A DNA stretch of 64,000 bases from Sceloporus undulatus (taxonomy: Eukaryota > Chordata > Lepidosauria > Squamata > Phrynosomatidae). The notes beneath the pieces are model-generated. The model ran no database searches and was not told the origin of the DNA. It saw nothing but the letters and a program-made list of their open reading frames with translations. The stretch lies in NCBI RefSeq assembly GCF_019175285.1, contig NC_056522.1:325695134-325759133 (forward strand), given 5' to 3'. Each line of letters starts with the position of its first letter. Position 1 is the stretch's first letter. Shown here one piece after another: positions 34,940-45,584 of this stretch. The translations under genes were made by a program, and so were the position numbers.

Positions 34940-36840
34940 CCTCACCCCCCAATAGCTTCACTTTTCACACATCTGGCTGATGTAGGAAAGGAATGACGTT
35001 ATGCAGAATTCCTCCATGCAAAGTGGCATCTGTGACCAAACCAGGGTTCCCCTTCCTCATTCCTCTTGTGTCTGAGTGAAATGCATTAACGTCTTCCTTC
35101 CAGTTCATAGAAGGCAGGCAAGCTAAAGGTGATGGACACATTATAAAAGAGTGGGGCCACCCCAGCTTATTTTGGTGCTTGAGGCCCAGTGTCAAATGGC
35201 ACCTCTCCCACTTGTCAAGGTGTATGGTACCCAAAAGCAATCATGTACTTTTGGTGAATGAGGCAGAAAATTCCACCAATCCCTCTCTCCATTTCTGGCT
35301 TTAATAATACATTGATAACTAATTAAATAATTAACCATGTGCTATCCCCTTCATAATATCCAATATGACCTGGTACTAGAAGTGGCTGCCTCACTCTGCT
35401 TCATAGGAGGCCTGGCCCTGAAGAAGGAACAAGGCCTGCAAACACAGTCCTGCAGATGCTCTTCAATAGATTCTAAAGGCATGAGTAGGATTGGAAAGTT
35501 ATGCATTCTACATAATATTATAGCAGACAGGGTGGTAGTAGTCTGAGCTGTAGCAGCATATCAGGAAGAAAAATAACCCTCTTGATGGCTGAAGTACTTT
35601 ATTATGTCCAGGATGCTTTTTACACAAGGGAAGGATCAAAAACATGGCATGTGCACGCGTGCCATAAAAAGGTACAGTTCAGAATTCTCCTACTCTAGTC
35701 AATCACCTCATTCCATCCTCACATGCCACAGAATGAGACAGAGAATGAGAGATGACAAAATAGATGGTATCATTTCGGAATGCAAGTGGAGAAGGAAATT
35801 TTGAATGATGGCCTACATTTGTCCCTGCTACCAGTACAGTAGGGAATTGGCTAGGTTAGGACCTTTCTATGCTAAGAGCTTTTTATTTCTCCTAATGCAC
35901 CAACTTCTTTTCTCCTTTCCCCGCAGGGAGTTGTTTAAAGATAACAACAAAAGGGAAACGTGCCCAAATTGTATTCTTCACTTGCATTCTGAATTGGTAC
36001 AATCTCCATTTCTGGATTTCGTTACTTCATTCTGCTGCAGATGTGGATAGTGCCTTAGACTTAGGCCTGGATGCAGTCCAATCATCTGGAGTGGGTGTTT
36101 CTGCTCCGAGTAACTGTTTGGTCTATTTCAGCATCTACTTACCAACACAAAATATGTATTAGGGCCAGAGAGCAATACTTTGAATGTTGTGGTCAGGAAT
36201 CTAAAACAGGAGTGAAGGGCCTATGGACATCTAGACATCATGAAAGTTTCAGGTCCAATGATAGGAGTTTTAGCCCAGCAACTTACAGAAGACACATCTT
36301 TTGCCTCAGATCTGAAGAAGGAATGAAGGAAGGGCTCTAAAATGTGTACATATTACTTGGAAGTTTATTTTGGCATAATTATTTATGTTCCTTGTGGATA
36401 TAGTATATACAAAATTCCCTGTGTTGAAGTCAGACTCCTTTCTGCAATGCTTAGACACAATAATAGATGTACGTGATATGCCACATCATGAAGAATAGCA
36501 GCCATGCTTCTAGATATGAAGAAGTTTCTTGTCTTCCAAAAATTCAAAACCTGCTCAATATAAGAAGAACAGTAGTTAATTCTGGCAAAGATAAAAGCAT
36601 ATATACATCTCCCTGTGTGAATAAAAGAGGTATGTGTCTCGGTTTCTTTTAATCTGCTTCTAAGCAACCATCCAAATAATATGATGTTAGCATGAAGTTA
36701 AGTAGATAGGTCAACACTATAAATCATGATCACTGGATATTCAGCATAAATATTTTGCAAGAAAGGCGTATGAAGTAGACTATTTCTTCTTGTAATTAGT
36801 TTTTGACGATTCCAAAACTTAAAAGACTGTGGAAAGAATA
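34940..36840. other. Intergenic, no gene seen
   Basis: Mixed sequence with decayed repeat fragments (for example around 35150-35280) and short ORFs without domains. Confidence 0.35.
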
Positions 36841-36842
36841 AT

Positions 36843-37002
36843 AAAATCAGTGGATGCTCAAGTCCCATTGTATACAATGGTGTAGTAAAATTGTGCCCTT
36901 ATTTAAAAAATGACAACATCAAGGTTTACCTTTTGAATTTTAAAAAATATTTTCAAGCGGTGGGCTGTGAAATCCATGTATCTGGAGGACTGACTGTACT
37001 AT
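36843..37002. mobile_element. Tigger-like MITE, decayed
   Basis: 'aatcagtggatgctcaagtc' at the left and 'gtatctggaggactgactgt' at the right match the arrangement of Tigger-type MITEs, with an internal 'ccattgtatacaatgg' palindrome. Ends are less clear than at 26295-26489. Confidence 0.6.
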
Positions 37003-37004
37003 GG

Positions 37005-38790
37005 TAATAAAAAAAACCTAAAAATAACCAAATGTCAAACGTAAGTATTTTAACTCCTTCTGATTTCAATTACTTATGCCTATGTTTTCTTTTCCCCTGT
37101 GAAAAGGGAAATCAAAAGTGTACTGTACAACCTGTCCCAGATATTTGTGAATCAAACTGATGTCTAATGGAAAAGCATAGTGTATGAACTGTAATTCATA
37201 GATAGATAGTCTTTTTAAAATCCCATTTAGTCACATGCTTTAAATCTCCCCTTTGAATCAAGAAGACTTAAAAATAAATTTGGCTTTCACTAAACCAATC
37301 TTTCCAAATTCCTTCTTTCTTACCTGCTTTTGAGGCTTTGCAAGTGTGTAAGAGTAATAAAATGTGTACTTATTTGTTAAAATGTATGAATATTGTTCTG
37401 TTTATGTGTTACGTTAATTTTACAATGTATCCAAAATCCAGCTGCTAAACTGCACAGCTCAGCAGCTGTAAAGCAAAGGTTAGTGCCAAGTGACCTTACC
37501 ACCCAAGGAACAGTATTATCCAGTATGACACATCCTTAGATATGTTGTCTTACGGTTGCGAAACACCCTCAAGGTGAGAGCATAGGACAAACACTTTTCA
37601 AAGATTTTTTTCCTGCATTGTTTTTATATAGTTCTCTGCTCCACTCAGGTTATGTTCAGAGCTACAATCAAAAATATTATGATGCACACATGTCTCATTG
37701 AAACTCCTTGGCATTCAATTTGGAGTAGGCATGTATGAGATGCAGAGCGTTGTATGAATGCAGGGGTACCATCCACCTTCAGGCAAGGTATCTTCAGAAT
37801 CCATCATGAATGGGATCCATATATATGAATTGGCTAACAGATCAACTGTTGGACTTGGACATTTGGGCCAGAATCCTGTTGTAACCCTATTCTATTAGAT
37901 GGACTTTTTCCATGGCGGTGAGAGAAGGCAGACAAAGTCTGCCCTATCTGAGCAACCTGTTTTCCCCAGTACCTCACTTCTTTCATAGTTGATGTACTGC
38001 CACCATTCCCTAGGCTGGTATTGTTGCCTTGGTGTAGTATAACTACAAGATTCTTGCCCAATGTTCCACTTCTGCCAAGGATTCACCACATGGCTCTGGC
38101 CAAGTCACAGTTTTAAATCTCTCTTTCTGTACAATGAGAATTGCAGCATCTGACTAGACAGGATTTTATAGGGATGCAGGCAGTAAAGAATGAAAGCCAA
38201 CTGCACACTGAAATGCTCCGCATAAATGTTTAATCATCATAATCCAAATCTAGTTTACCAAGGAGTTCATTGTTTCCAGAGTTTACTATGCAGAGTGTGT
38301 ATGTTCCCAGATGATGTTAACAATGTGGAAATGTTCTTTCCGTTTAGCTACTTGTGATGTTCTGTTTGGCGATATTATTCTACCTTTTACCTTTTACCAC
38401 CCCCACACACAACAGACACCCATGGCTGCACCTCTTTTATCGGAGGGCATAATCCTTCCATCCAGAAGTCATTAGACAGAGTTTACACAGCACTAAGTGC
38501 TGAGTCAGAAAAAGTGCTGGGTTATGTGTCACATTTCCTCCGAGGCTAGTTCTCGAATAAGAGCATGCCACATTGCCACTGGTCTAAGGAACATGGGAGA
38601 GTCTCATTAAGCATGCCAGCTGTGCCTCTATACACATTTCTCTTCTTATGTTCTTTTGCAAGGATTCATATTCTTTCCTTTGCCACTCCAAACAGCATGA
38701 TCTGAAATTCATATATGGCTGCAGCCTGTAAATTGTTTTAATATGTGTACATCTTGTTTGTTCTTTTAACTGATGTGTTTCTAACCAATG
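37005..38790. other. Intergenic, no gene seen
   Basis: Unique sequence of mixed composition; no transposon or convincing ORF. The minus-strand ORFs at 37834-38089 lack a recognisable domain. Confidence 0.35.
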
Positions 38791-38858
38791 TCTTTTAATT
38801 AGTGTTTGTCTGTTCATTGTTGTTCCCTCCCCAATCTGTGGGGAGGGGTGGGTAAGAA

Positions 38859-38909
<51 letters not shown>

Positions 38910-38910
38910 T
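38791..38910 (+). mobile_element. L2-like 3' tail with ATT array
   Basis: 'ctccccaatctgtggggagg' forms a small hairpin next to 'gtgggtaagaaattatt', then an ATT array at about 38859-38909. This is the tail layout of the other L2 pieces; little upstream sequence is recognisable. Confidence 0.6.
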
Positions 38911-38914
38911 CCCT

Positions 38915-40095
38915 TATTTGCTTAGTGATTCGTGTGGGTTATGCTGGGAATCATGGATTCACACTTCACTGGAGTCAATGGGATATGAGCCAGATGACTA
39001 TGTCCAGGATCACAGAGAAATGAATGTGTGTATATAAATGTACCAAATGGAACCAATTGTGATTTAAAGGCATTCAGAAGAAGGGAACTTCAGGAAGGGT
39101 GTGTTAAACTGCCTCCCATTCCACACATAATGCAGGGATAAGTTCCACTGAAATAAATGCAACCTGTTTCCGATCAAATGCGTTTGCAAAAGAGACAGAC
39201 ATACAAACACAGGAGGGGTGCCATCCCATTTCCCAGGCAGCAGGACCCCACAAGATCATCCCAGACCTTAGCATTGGCATAAGGACTGACTTAATTCCTC
39301 CCTCCAGTGTGTTTCCCTTCAAGCATTTGAAAGGGTTTTTTTTCTACCTCCAACCAAGCTGGCATCCTTGCCCTGCTCTTCCCTGATGACTCTGTGCCAA
39401 GGCAAATATCAGGCTGAAACTTTGCAGGAGAATCAGATATTGGGGAGGGGGGAGAAGAGGGGAGGAGAGACAGCAGAAGCAGTGAATAACTTAACTGCAG
39501 AGGAAAATGAAACATATGCTTATAGGTAGTGGGGGGGAAAAGAAGTCCCGAATCTGTATTAATTATCCCACAGAGGTAACAGGGTTGCAACGATTCTCAG
39601 TTCTGACTAACACCAGCAGATAGCAGCAAACGTGAGAGCTCCCAGACATTCATTCCTCAGAGCTGTTGGCTTGTTTTGTTTGCAATAGTAAGTGTGTCGG
39701 TGGAGGGAGGGGGGGTCTTTTCTTCTCCCTCCCCCTTTTCTTTTTTTCCCCCTGCTGCAGTTATAGGACCTTCTTGGCTGGAAACAACTGAGTAGGGCAG
39801 ATTTTTAAATCCCCTCCTTATCCCCTTATTGGGGGGGGGGGGAACCCTCGATTTAGCAATCTCCAGGTTTTTTTATCTCAGGCCACAATCCAGGAGTCAG
39901 AAGCAGGAAAGCACCTTTGCCTGGCAGGAGAGGAGGGAGACTTTGTCCTTTGATCGCTAAGCAAAGAAGGGAGGTGTGCGTTGATAGGGGAGGGAGATCA
40001 AGCCTTGCCCGACGGAGGTGAGGGCTTGGAGGCTCCTGTTCCTAGAAAGAAAGGGAACCAGGTCTCAGCAAAGGAAGCCAGAGGATCTATCGGGC
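38915..40095. other. Intergenic; composition becomes GC-richer
   Basis: No supported gene. G/C homopolymer runs (for example about 39830-39842) and pyrimidine tracts begin here and continue to the MEIS2 promoter. Confidence 0.35.
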
Positions 40096-40101
40096 AGCAA
40101 T

Positions 40102-40271
40102 GGCATACACACTGGACAAATAACCCGTTTCGAGCCCGCTTTCACTGCCATGGCTCAATGCTATGGAATTCTGGTGCCACAACCTACGACCATGCCCAGA
40201 ATTCCATAGCGTTGAGCCATGGCAGTGAAAGCGGGCTCAAAATGGGTTATTTCTCCAATGTGGATGCAGCC
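40102..40271. repeat. Palindromic MITE-like element, copy 5
   Basis: Left arm 'gagcccgctttcactgccat', right arm 'atggcagtgaaagcgggctc': a copy-specific GCCCGCTTTCACT variant present in both arms. Right outer end 'gtggatgcagcc' is intact. Confidence 0.9.
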
Positions 40272-40329
40272 TACCGTTGAGAACCACAACGTGTGGGTTA
40301 TGCTGGGAATCATGGATTCATAGGTGTTC

Positions 40330-40640
40330 AGGTAACGATATACCTGTCTCTGGTACAGAGAGTGTGACCTGGTGGTTTGAGCATTGGACTGTAACTCCGA
40401 AGTTCAGATAATGGTGTCCCTGCTTCTGGTAGAGACAGTATGGCTTAGTGGTGGTTTGGACTATAATGCTGGGGTTTCTGGAGACCAGGGTTCAAATATT
40501 CGAGGGGCCACACACTCTCCGCCTTAGAAGGAGGCCAAGGCGACCAGTTTTGCCAAGGAACCCCCCAGGATGGGTGGGCTTTAGGGTCGCCACAGGTCAG
40601 AAAGGACTTGAAGGCACACAGCGACAAAGTCCACAAGGGA
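40330..40640 (+). mobile_element. Sauria SINE, plus strand, with a partial duplicated head
   Basis: tRNA-like head ('gtatggcttagtggtggttt' A-box region, 'agggttcaaat' B-box region) and BovB-type tail ('tagggtcgccacaggtcaga', 'ggacttgaaggcacacagcg'). A second head-like segment ('gtgtgacctggtggtttgag') lies just upstream at 40360-40379, suggesting a tandem or dimeric head. pol III transcribed in its active form; reverse transcription depends on BovB. Confidence 0.85.
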
Positions 40641-40644
40641 AGTG

Positions 40645-41515
40645 TATATACACACACGTACACACTGGCAACTCGGGTCCCCAGGCGAGTCATCAGCGGC
40701 TTCTCCTTTGCAAGGGAAGGGGAAAGGGGGGGGGGGTTCCTAAAAATGGGCATCGATTATTCCAGGAGGCATCGATTAGCCCAGAATGCTGACTCGCAGC
40801 GCTGGGGAAAGGTTAAAAAGGGAAAGTGACCTCCCTGCCAGGCGTGACACAAAGTCATTAGGTAAATGAGGTATTCATACAGGTTAGAATCAAGGTCGGG
40901 CGGGTTTTTATTGTGGGGGGAGGGAGGGGAGAGGATCCCACTCAGCCTTGATCTTTGGCAGAGGAGGGGAGAGAAGGGGCCTCGGACCCCGAAGCTCAAC
41001 GAAGAAATAGACAAACCTTTCCCGCATCTTGGAGTGAATGCCTTCTATATCATTTCCACTGATGCATTGACTTCGGATCATGGGGGGCTTTTTTGGTGGG
41101 ATGGAAGGCTGTGATCCTCTGGATTGGCTCTTTTTTGGGGGGGATGAGAGGGTATTCTGGGCTCCCTAAATTCTGAATGAAAGATGCCAATGAGACAAGG
41201 GAAAGTTTGGGGTGCTTTTTTTTTCTGAAGGCATCAGCCTCTTCCTAATTTTTTCTTTCCTCCTCGATAAGACTCCCTGAGATTAAGGAATTGGGGGGGG
41301 GGGGAGATTTATTTATGCCCATATTTATTCCCCTCCAATTAGAGACATTAATCCTCTTCTGGCTAAAAGGTACAAGTCTGAAGACTGCCTTTGATGTTTA
41401 ATAGCATCGTTTGGGACCCAGGGTTCCTGCTGATGGAGGCATAATTGTTGGTAAATGCTTAGCGAAGGAGGGGGGGAGGCGCTGGCTTTCGAGGAAGAGG
41501 AACCAGGCTTTCCCT
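40645..41515. other. Intergenic; no gene seen
   Basis: GC-richer unique sequence with G runs (for example near 40727-40737 and 41291-41302). Overlapping ORFs on both strands are compositional. Confidence 0.35.
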
Positions 41516-41520
41516 ATCCA

Positions 41521-41694
41521 GGCTGCATCCTCACGGCAGGAATAACCCAGTTGGACCCCGCTTGAACGGCCAGGGCTCCAGGCGGTGGAATTCTGGGATT
41601 TCCCTGGTGCCACAACAAACTATACTTCCCAGAATTCCATAGCCTGGAGCCCTGGCTGTTCAAGCGGGTCCAACCGGGTTATTTTGACCACACC
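41521..41694. repeat. Palindromic MITE-like element, copy 6
   Basis: Left arm 'cgcttgaacggccagggctc', right arm 'gagccctggctgttcaagcg': one mismatch, and a copy-specific CAGGGCTCCAGG variant on both sides. Left outer end 'ggctgcatcc' is intact. Confidence 0.9.
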
Positions 41695-41839
41695 AGACCC
41701 TCCACGCTTTCCTTGTTCATTTACACTCAGGAAAAGGGGGATTTTTTTCGTTCCCAAGGCTAGAATCCTATTATATTTGGGGGGAGGGAATCAGACACAC
41801 ACCCCTATATGTCCTACGTGATCCTATAATAATGTGGTT

Positions 41840-42012
41840 TATATGGAGACCGCCAAAGAATGCCTAGGTGATGTGATGTCTCTTTCAGAGGAAGGAAACT
41901 TGACAAAACCACCTCTGAAATCCCGATCAAATTTGTAGGGTCGCCATAAGTTCTTCGGCGACTTGTAGGCTCTGTGTGTGTGTGTGTGTGTGTGTATGTG
42001 TGTGTGTGTGTA
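41840..42012 (+). mobile_element. Sauria SINE tail plus GT array
   Basis: 'agggtcgccataagttcttc' and 'ggcgacttgtaggctctgtg' are the BovB-type tail; it runs into a GT array (about 41967-42012), which is the usual end of this SINE tail. Confidence 0.75.
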
Positions 42013-42084
42013 GACATATACAATGTGTATACATATTGTGCACCCTGAAATGTCTGCATAGAGGGCGAAATTAAATATTAATAA

Positions 42085-42290
42085 TGTTGTTGTTCTTGTT
42101 GTTGTGTGCCTTCATGTCGTTTCCGACTTAAAGTGAACCCAAAGCGAAGCTTTCACGGTTTTTCTTGGCAATGTTTTATTTTATTTGCCTTTGCCTTCCT
42201 CTGAGGCTGAGAGAATGTGACCTGGCCAGACTTTCCAGGGCTGAGCCGAGATTTGAACACTAGACACCAAGACACAACGCTGGCTCCCAC
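42085..42290 (-). mobile_element. Sauria SINE, minus strand
   Basis: Reads in antisense from tail ('gttgtgtgccttcatgtcgt', 'ttccgacttaaagtgaaccc') to head ('gctgagccgagatttgaaca', 'caacgctggctccc'). Nearly complete. The GTT stretch at its left edge is the 3' tail. Confidence 0.85.
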
Positions 42291-42295
42291 GGATA

Positions 42296-42587
42296 TAAAT
42301 ATAAATTATTTTAATAGTATTTTCTCTGTGTGTGTGTGTGAATGTGTGTGTGTGTGTGTGTATGAACATACATAATTAGGTGTGCGTGTGAACATACATG
42401 CACATAGATATGATCATGTATGTTTACATATATGTACATTCACAAACGGAGAGAGATAAAATCATATCATATACCTATCTCTGTGTGGTCACGTATGTGC
42501 ACAAATATGTATGGACACTATCCATGTGTATATGTGTGGACACAGACACATACATAAGAACACACATGATCATATATATGAACATGC

Positions 42588-42618
<31 letters not shown>

Positions 42619-42660
42619 GACCATAACGATCATAATTTATAATTATTAATGTGTACTTAT
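42296..42660. repeat. TG/TA/CA microsatellite-rich stretch
   Basis: GT arrays at about 42327-42361, degenerate alternating purine-pyrimidine sequence to 42590 and a CA array at about 42593-42619. No gene. Confidence 0.7.
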
Positions 42661-42665
42661 CACAT

Positions 42666-42867
42666 CAGCGGTTCTTAACCTTTTGGCAGTCTCAGGTCCT
42701 TTTGAGAATCGGACGTAAGCTATGGAGCCCTCCAAAGAAAACAAAAACAAATCGCTGTTAAACACAATTTTCAAAGTCACGGGAAGAAAATTTAGGAAGA
42801 GATCGATATTTTGCCCCAATTTAGGGACCGCTGAAGAAGTCCCTGGACCGAAGGTTAAGAAGCCCTG
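42666..42867. mobile_element. hAT-like MITE
   Basis: Ends are 'cagcggttcttaacctt' and 'aaggttaagaagccctg', an imperfect terminal inverted repeat of the CAGNGGTTCTTAACC type common in hAT elements. About 200 bp, no coding capacity. The expected 8-bp target duplication is not evident. Confidence 0.75.
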
Positions 42868-42970
42868 GTCTATCCCTCCATCTCTCTCTCTCTCTCTCTC
42901 TCTGCCTCCCTGGTGCCCTCACTCCGCCTCCGCCAGAAAGAAAATCCAGACTGCAGGATGGACTAGGGAA

Positions 42971-43324
42971 AGCACAGAAAAGGAAAGGAAAGGAAAGGAA
43001 AGAAAAGAAGGAAGGAAGGAAGAGGAGGAGGACGAGGGGAGAGGAGGAGGGAAAGAGGAAGAAGAAGGAAGGAAGGAAGGAAGGAAGGAAGGAGTAGGGA
43101 AAGAACAGAAAAGAAAGAAGGAAGAGAAGGAGAAAAAGAATGAAGGAAGGAAGGAGGAAGGGGAGAAAGAAAGAAAGAAAGAAAGAAAGGGAAGGAAGGA
43201 AGGAAGGAAGGAGGAAGTAAGAAAGGAAGAAAGGGAAGAAGGAAGGACGGAAAGAAAGAAAGGGAAGGAAGGAAGGCTGGATGGAAGGAAGGAAGGAAGG
43301 AAGGAAGGAAGGAAGGGGGTGGGA

Positions 43325-43354
<30 letters not shown>
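42971..43354. repeat. Long GGAA/GAAA purine tract
   Basis: About 380 bp almost purely purine on the plus strand: blocks of GGAA, GAAA, GAGGAG and GAAGG. Such mirror-like polypurine tracts can form triplex (H-DNA), and GGAA arrays are ETS-family binding platforms; both are known properties of such sequences, not shown here. The 222-residue open frame across it is a Lys/Glu/Gly repeat artefact. Confidence 0.9.
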
Positions 43355-43355
<1 letters not shown>

Positions 43356-43621
43356 CCACCCCCCCCCCCGCCGCCGCATTTTTAACATAAAGCGGTTTCG
43401 GAGGACTATTTGGGCTGGGGGAGATCCGCTCTCATTTCCCGTTAGGAAACGTTGCTCTATTGTTGGCTGGGCTCTGCAAGAAGAATAGAAAGAGGTTAAG
43501 GTCCCGTGTGGACACAAAAACAGGACCTGGTCAGTTAAACTTTGTGCTCCGGACCTCCCCGGGCTCCCCAGAAGCCAGGCTCCTGATTTGCCTTCAAGGC
43601 AAGGTTTCTGGTGTCTTTGCC

Positions 43622-43786
43622 CGTGCATCCGCACTGCATAAATAATCCAGTTTGACCCCAGTTTAACTGGCATGGCCCCATGCTATGGAATTCTGGGAAC
43701 TGCAGTTTGTTGTGGCAGCAGAGCTCCAAGAATTCCATAGCATGGAGCCATGGCAGTTAAAGTGGGGTCAAACCGGATTATTTCTA
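43622..43786. repeat. Palindromic MITE-like element, copy 7
   Basis: Left arm 'catgctatggaattctggga', right arm 'ccaagaattccatagcatgg'; copy-specific ACCCCAGTTTAACTGG against 'ttaaagtggggtcaaac'. Left end 'gtgcatccgcactgca'. Confidence 0.9.
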
Positions 43787-43789
43787 CCT

Positions 43790-44757
43790 CCCCGTTCTCA
43801 AAGCTGTACGGATTTCCCCCATTCAATGTCAGCTGTCCGATCTACCCCCAATATTTCCCCGATTCCTTTCTTCCTCGGGAAATCATCTTATTATTTCAAG
43901 ACAAGACTCCAGAGAGAGTTTCTCTCCAGAGTCCAAATTCGTCTAAGGCTCCCCAAAAGTTCAAAGGGACTCTTTCTCAGCTTCTCGCCCTCCCTCCCCT
44001 CCTTTTGAAACGCTTCAAGAGAAACCCTTTTCCTCTTTTCTTTCTTTCCAAAAAAAAGGGGGGGAGAGAAAGAAAAGGGTCCTTGGAGGGGTGGCGGGTC
44101 TTTGAGAGAAAAGCGGCTCGGATCAAACTCTTCCAGTTGCAATCGACTGAACCCTTCCAGAAAAGGGGAAAGAAAAAGAAAAGCGAGGGAAGCCTTATTT
44201 TATTTTATTTTATTTTTGGTTGTGGGAGAATAAATTTAGGGGTCTGGGTGCGAATCCCGCCCCATCTTCTACGTCAGGCAAGGAATCCGGACTCCTTGGG
44301 ATTTGACAGGTTTCTCTCTGGGTCAGATCCCACAAACATTCTTCCTATAGATGGGGGGGGGAACATGTGGGAGTATTTGGGGGGAATAGGGAAAGAAAAA
44401 AGAGGGAGAACTGGAAGAAATGGGGGGGATTTGTATGTAAATGAGCAACTCCTCAACGCCTTGCAAATCCCGGGGAAGAAACCTGACAGTTGTGACAGGA
44501 TTGACAACATCCCGCTCCGTTGGCAGACCCTTTTAACCGAGGCAACAAGACCAAAAAAACCCCCAAAACCTTCGACTACCAACTTTCCAATAACCGAATG
44601 CTTCGATGCTTGCATCCCTCATTTTTATGCCTTGGGTCGATTCCCTAGCGCTTCCTCTCCTTTTTTCCCCTTCCCTTCTACTAGAAGGGTTTCTTTTGGA
44701 TCGGTCTATTTTAAATAAATAAATAATCTACAAGAATGATTTAGGTGGTTGCCAATG
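43790..44757. other. GC-moderate unique DNA with candidate MEIS sites
   Basis: No supported gene; the 322-residue frame starting in the neighbouring palindrome is not protein-like. A TTTTA array lies near 44196-44217. From about 44430 to 44620 the sequence is unique and carries TGACAG at 44484-44489 and 44493-44498 and TTGACAA at 44501-44507, which resemble MEIS/PREP sites. Confidence 0.4.
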
Positions 44758-44955
44758 GAAGATCGGATCAGGGTTTCAGGAGTGTTCAGGGTTTCAATGG
44801 ACCTGATCAGGGTTTTCAGGATCTGATCAAGGTTTCAATGGATGTCATCAGGGTTTCGGGATCTGATCAGAGTTTCAGGGTCTGATCAGGATTTCAATGT
44901 ATCTGATCAGGGTTTGTGATTTCAGAATCAGTATCTGATCAGGGTTTTAATGGAG
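44758..44955. repeat. TGATCA minisatellite
   Basis: About nine degenerate tandem copies of a unit near 20-24 bp reading 'gatctgatcagggtttcaat'. Copies differ by substitutions and length, with a two-step pattern (some units end in 'caatgga', others in 'cagga'). Confidence 0.85.
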
Positions 44956-44983
44956 GAGGACAGAAATGCTCAGCTCAAGAGAA

Positions 44984-45148
44984 CATCTTGCTTTTTGGAT
45001 CCCTCCTGGGTCTTTTCAAAGGGGGGGGGGGGCCACAGAGGGGATTGGGGTTTTCCTTCTCCCTGTTTGAGGGGCTTTTAGAGGCCCATAAGCCCCTCTG
45101 TGCCACCCCCCTTTGAAAGGACCCATGAGGGATCCAAAAAGCAAGATG
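44984..45148. repeat. Large foldback, arms of about 56-60 bp
   Basis: 44984-45043 and 45093-45148 are inverted copies ('catcttgctttttggatccc' against 'gggatccaaaaagcaagatg'); they differ mainly by the length of a G run (12 against 6). The loop holds a second perfect hairpin, GAGGGGCTT against AAGCCCCTC. It is unrelated to the palindromic MITE family. Confidence 0.9.
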
Positions 45149-45188
45149 CCTCCAAGTGGCTGGAGAAAAGACAACAGGATAAAAAGAC

Positions 45189-45190
45189 AG

Positions 45191-45222
<32 letters not shown>
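45189..45222. repeat. (CA)n microsatellite
   Basis: CA array between the foldback and palindrome copy 8. Confidence 0.9.
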
Positions 45223-45224
<2 letters not shown>

Positions 45225-45349
45225 GAAATCAGAATCGCCTGAGATGGGACCGGACTCACAAAAAGTGGGAGTTGCCCCCCCTTCTTTTCCGTCTCTAGAA
45301 ATCCCCCCCCCCCAATGTATGTATATGTGATTATTTGTATTGGTGCAAA

Positions 45350-45580
45350 GCACACTGAGGAAATAATCCAGTCGGAGACCGCCTTAAAACCGCTAGGGAA
45401 TCCTTAACTGCCATGGCTCTATGCTATGGAATTCTGGGAAATGCAGTTTGTTGTGGCACTCGATCTAAAAGGGAACCGAAAGGTGTTCCCCCCCCCCCAA
45501 AAAAAACTAGAGCTTCCAGAGTTCCTTAGCACTGAGCCAAGGCGGCGAAAGCGGTCTCAAACGGGACAGTTTCTTCCGTG
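45350..45580. repeat. Palindromic MITE-like element, copy 8
   Basis: Left arm 'catggctctatgctatggaa', right arm 'ttccttagcactgagccaag'. The centre has C and A homopolymers. Arms are more diverged from each other than in copies 5, 6, 9 and 12. Confidence 0.8.
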
Positions 45581-45584
45581 TTTT

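Noticed and set aside
40330-40500. tRNA gene
   Set aside because: A- and B-box-like blocks belong to the head of a SINE; no cloverleaf with a proper acceptor stem is apparent.
42722-43390. 222-residue plus-strand frame and overlapping minus-strand frames
   Set aside because: They are translations of the GGAA/GAAA purine tract (Lys/Glu/Gly or Phe/Leu/Ser repeats) and have no domain.
43750-44718. 322-residue plus-strand frame
   Set aside because: Starts inside palindrome copy 7, has no recognisable domain or homology, and sits in DNA with few stops for compositional reasons. No sign of exon structure.
44758-44955. CRISPR-like array
   Set aside because: Contiguous degenerate minisatellite without distinct spacers, in a vertebrate genome.
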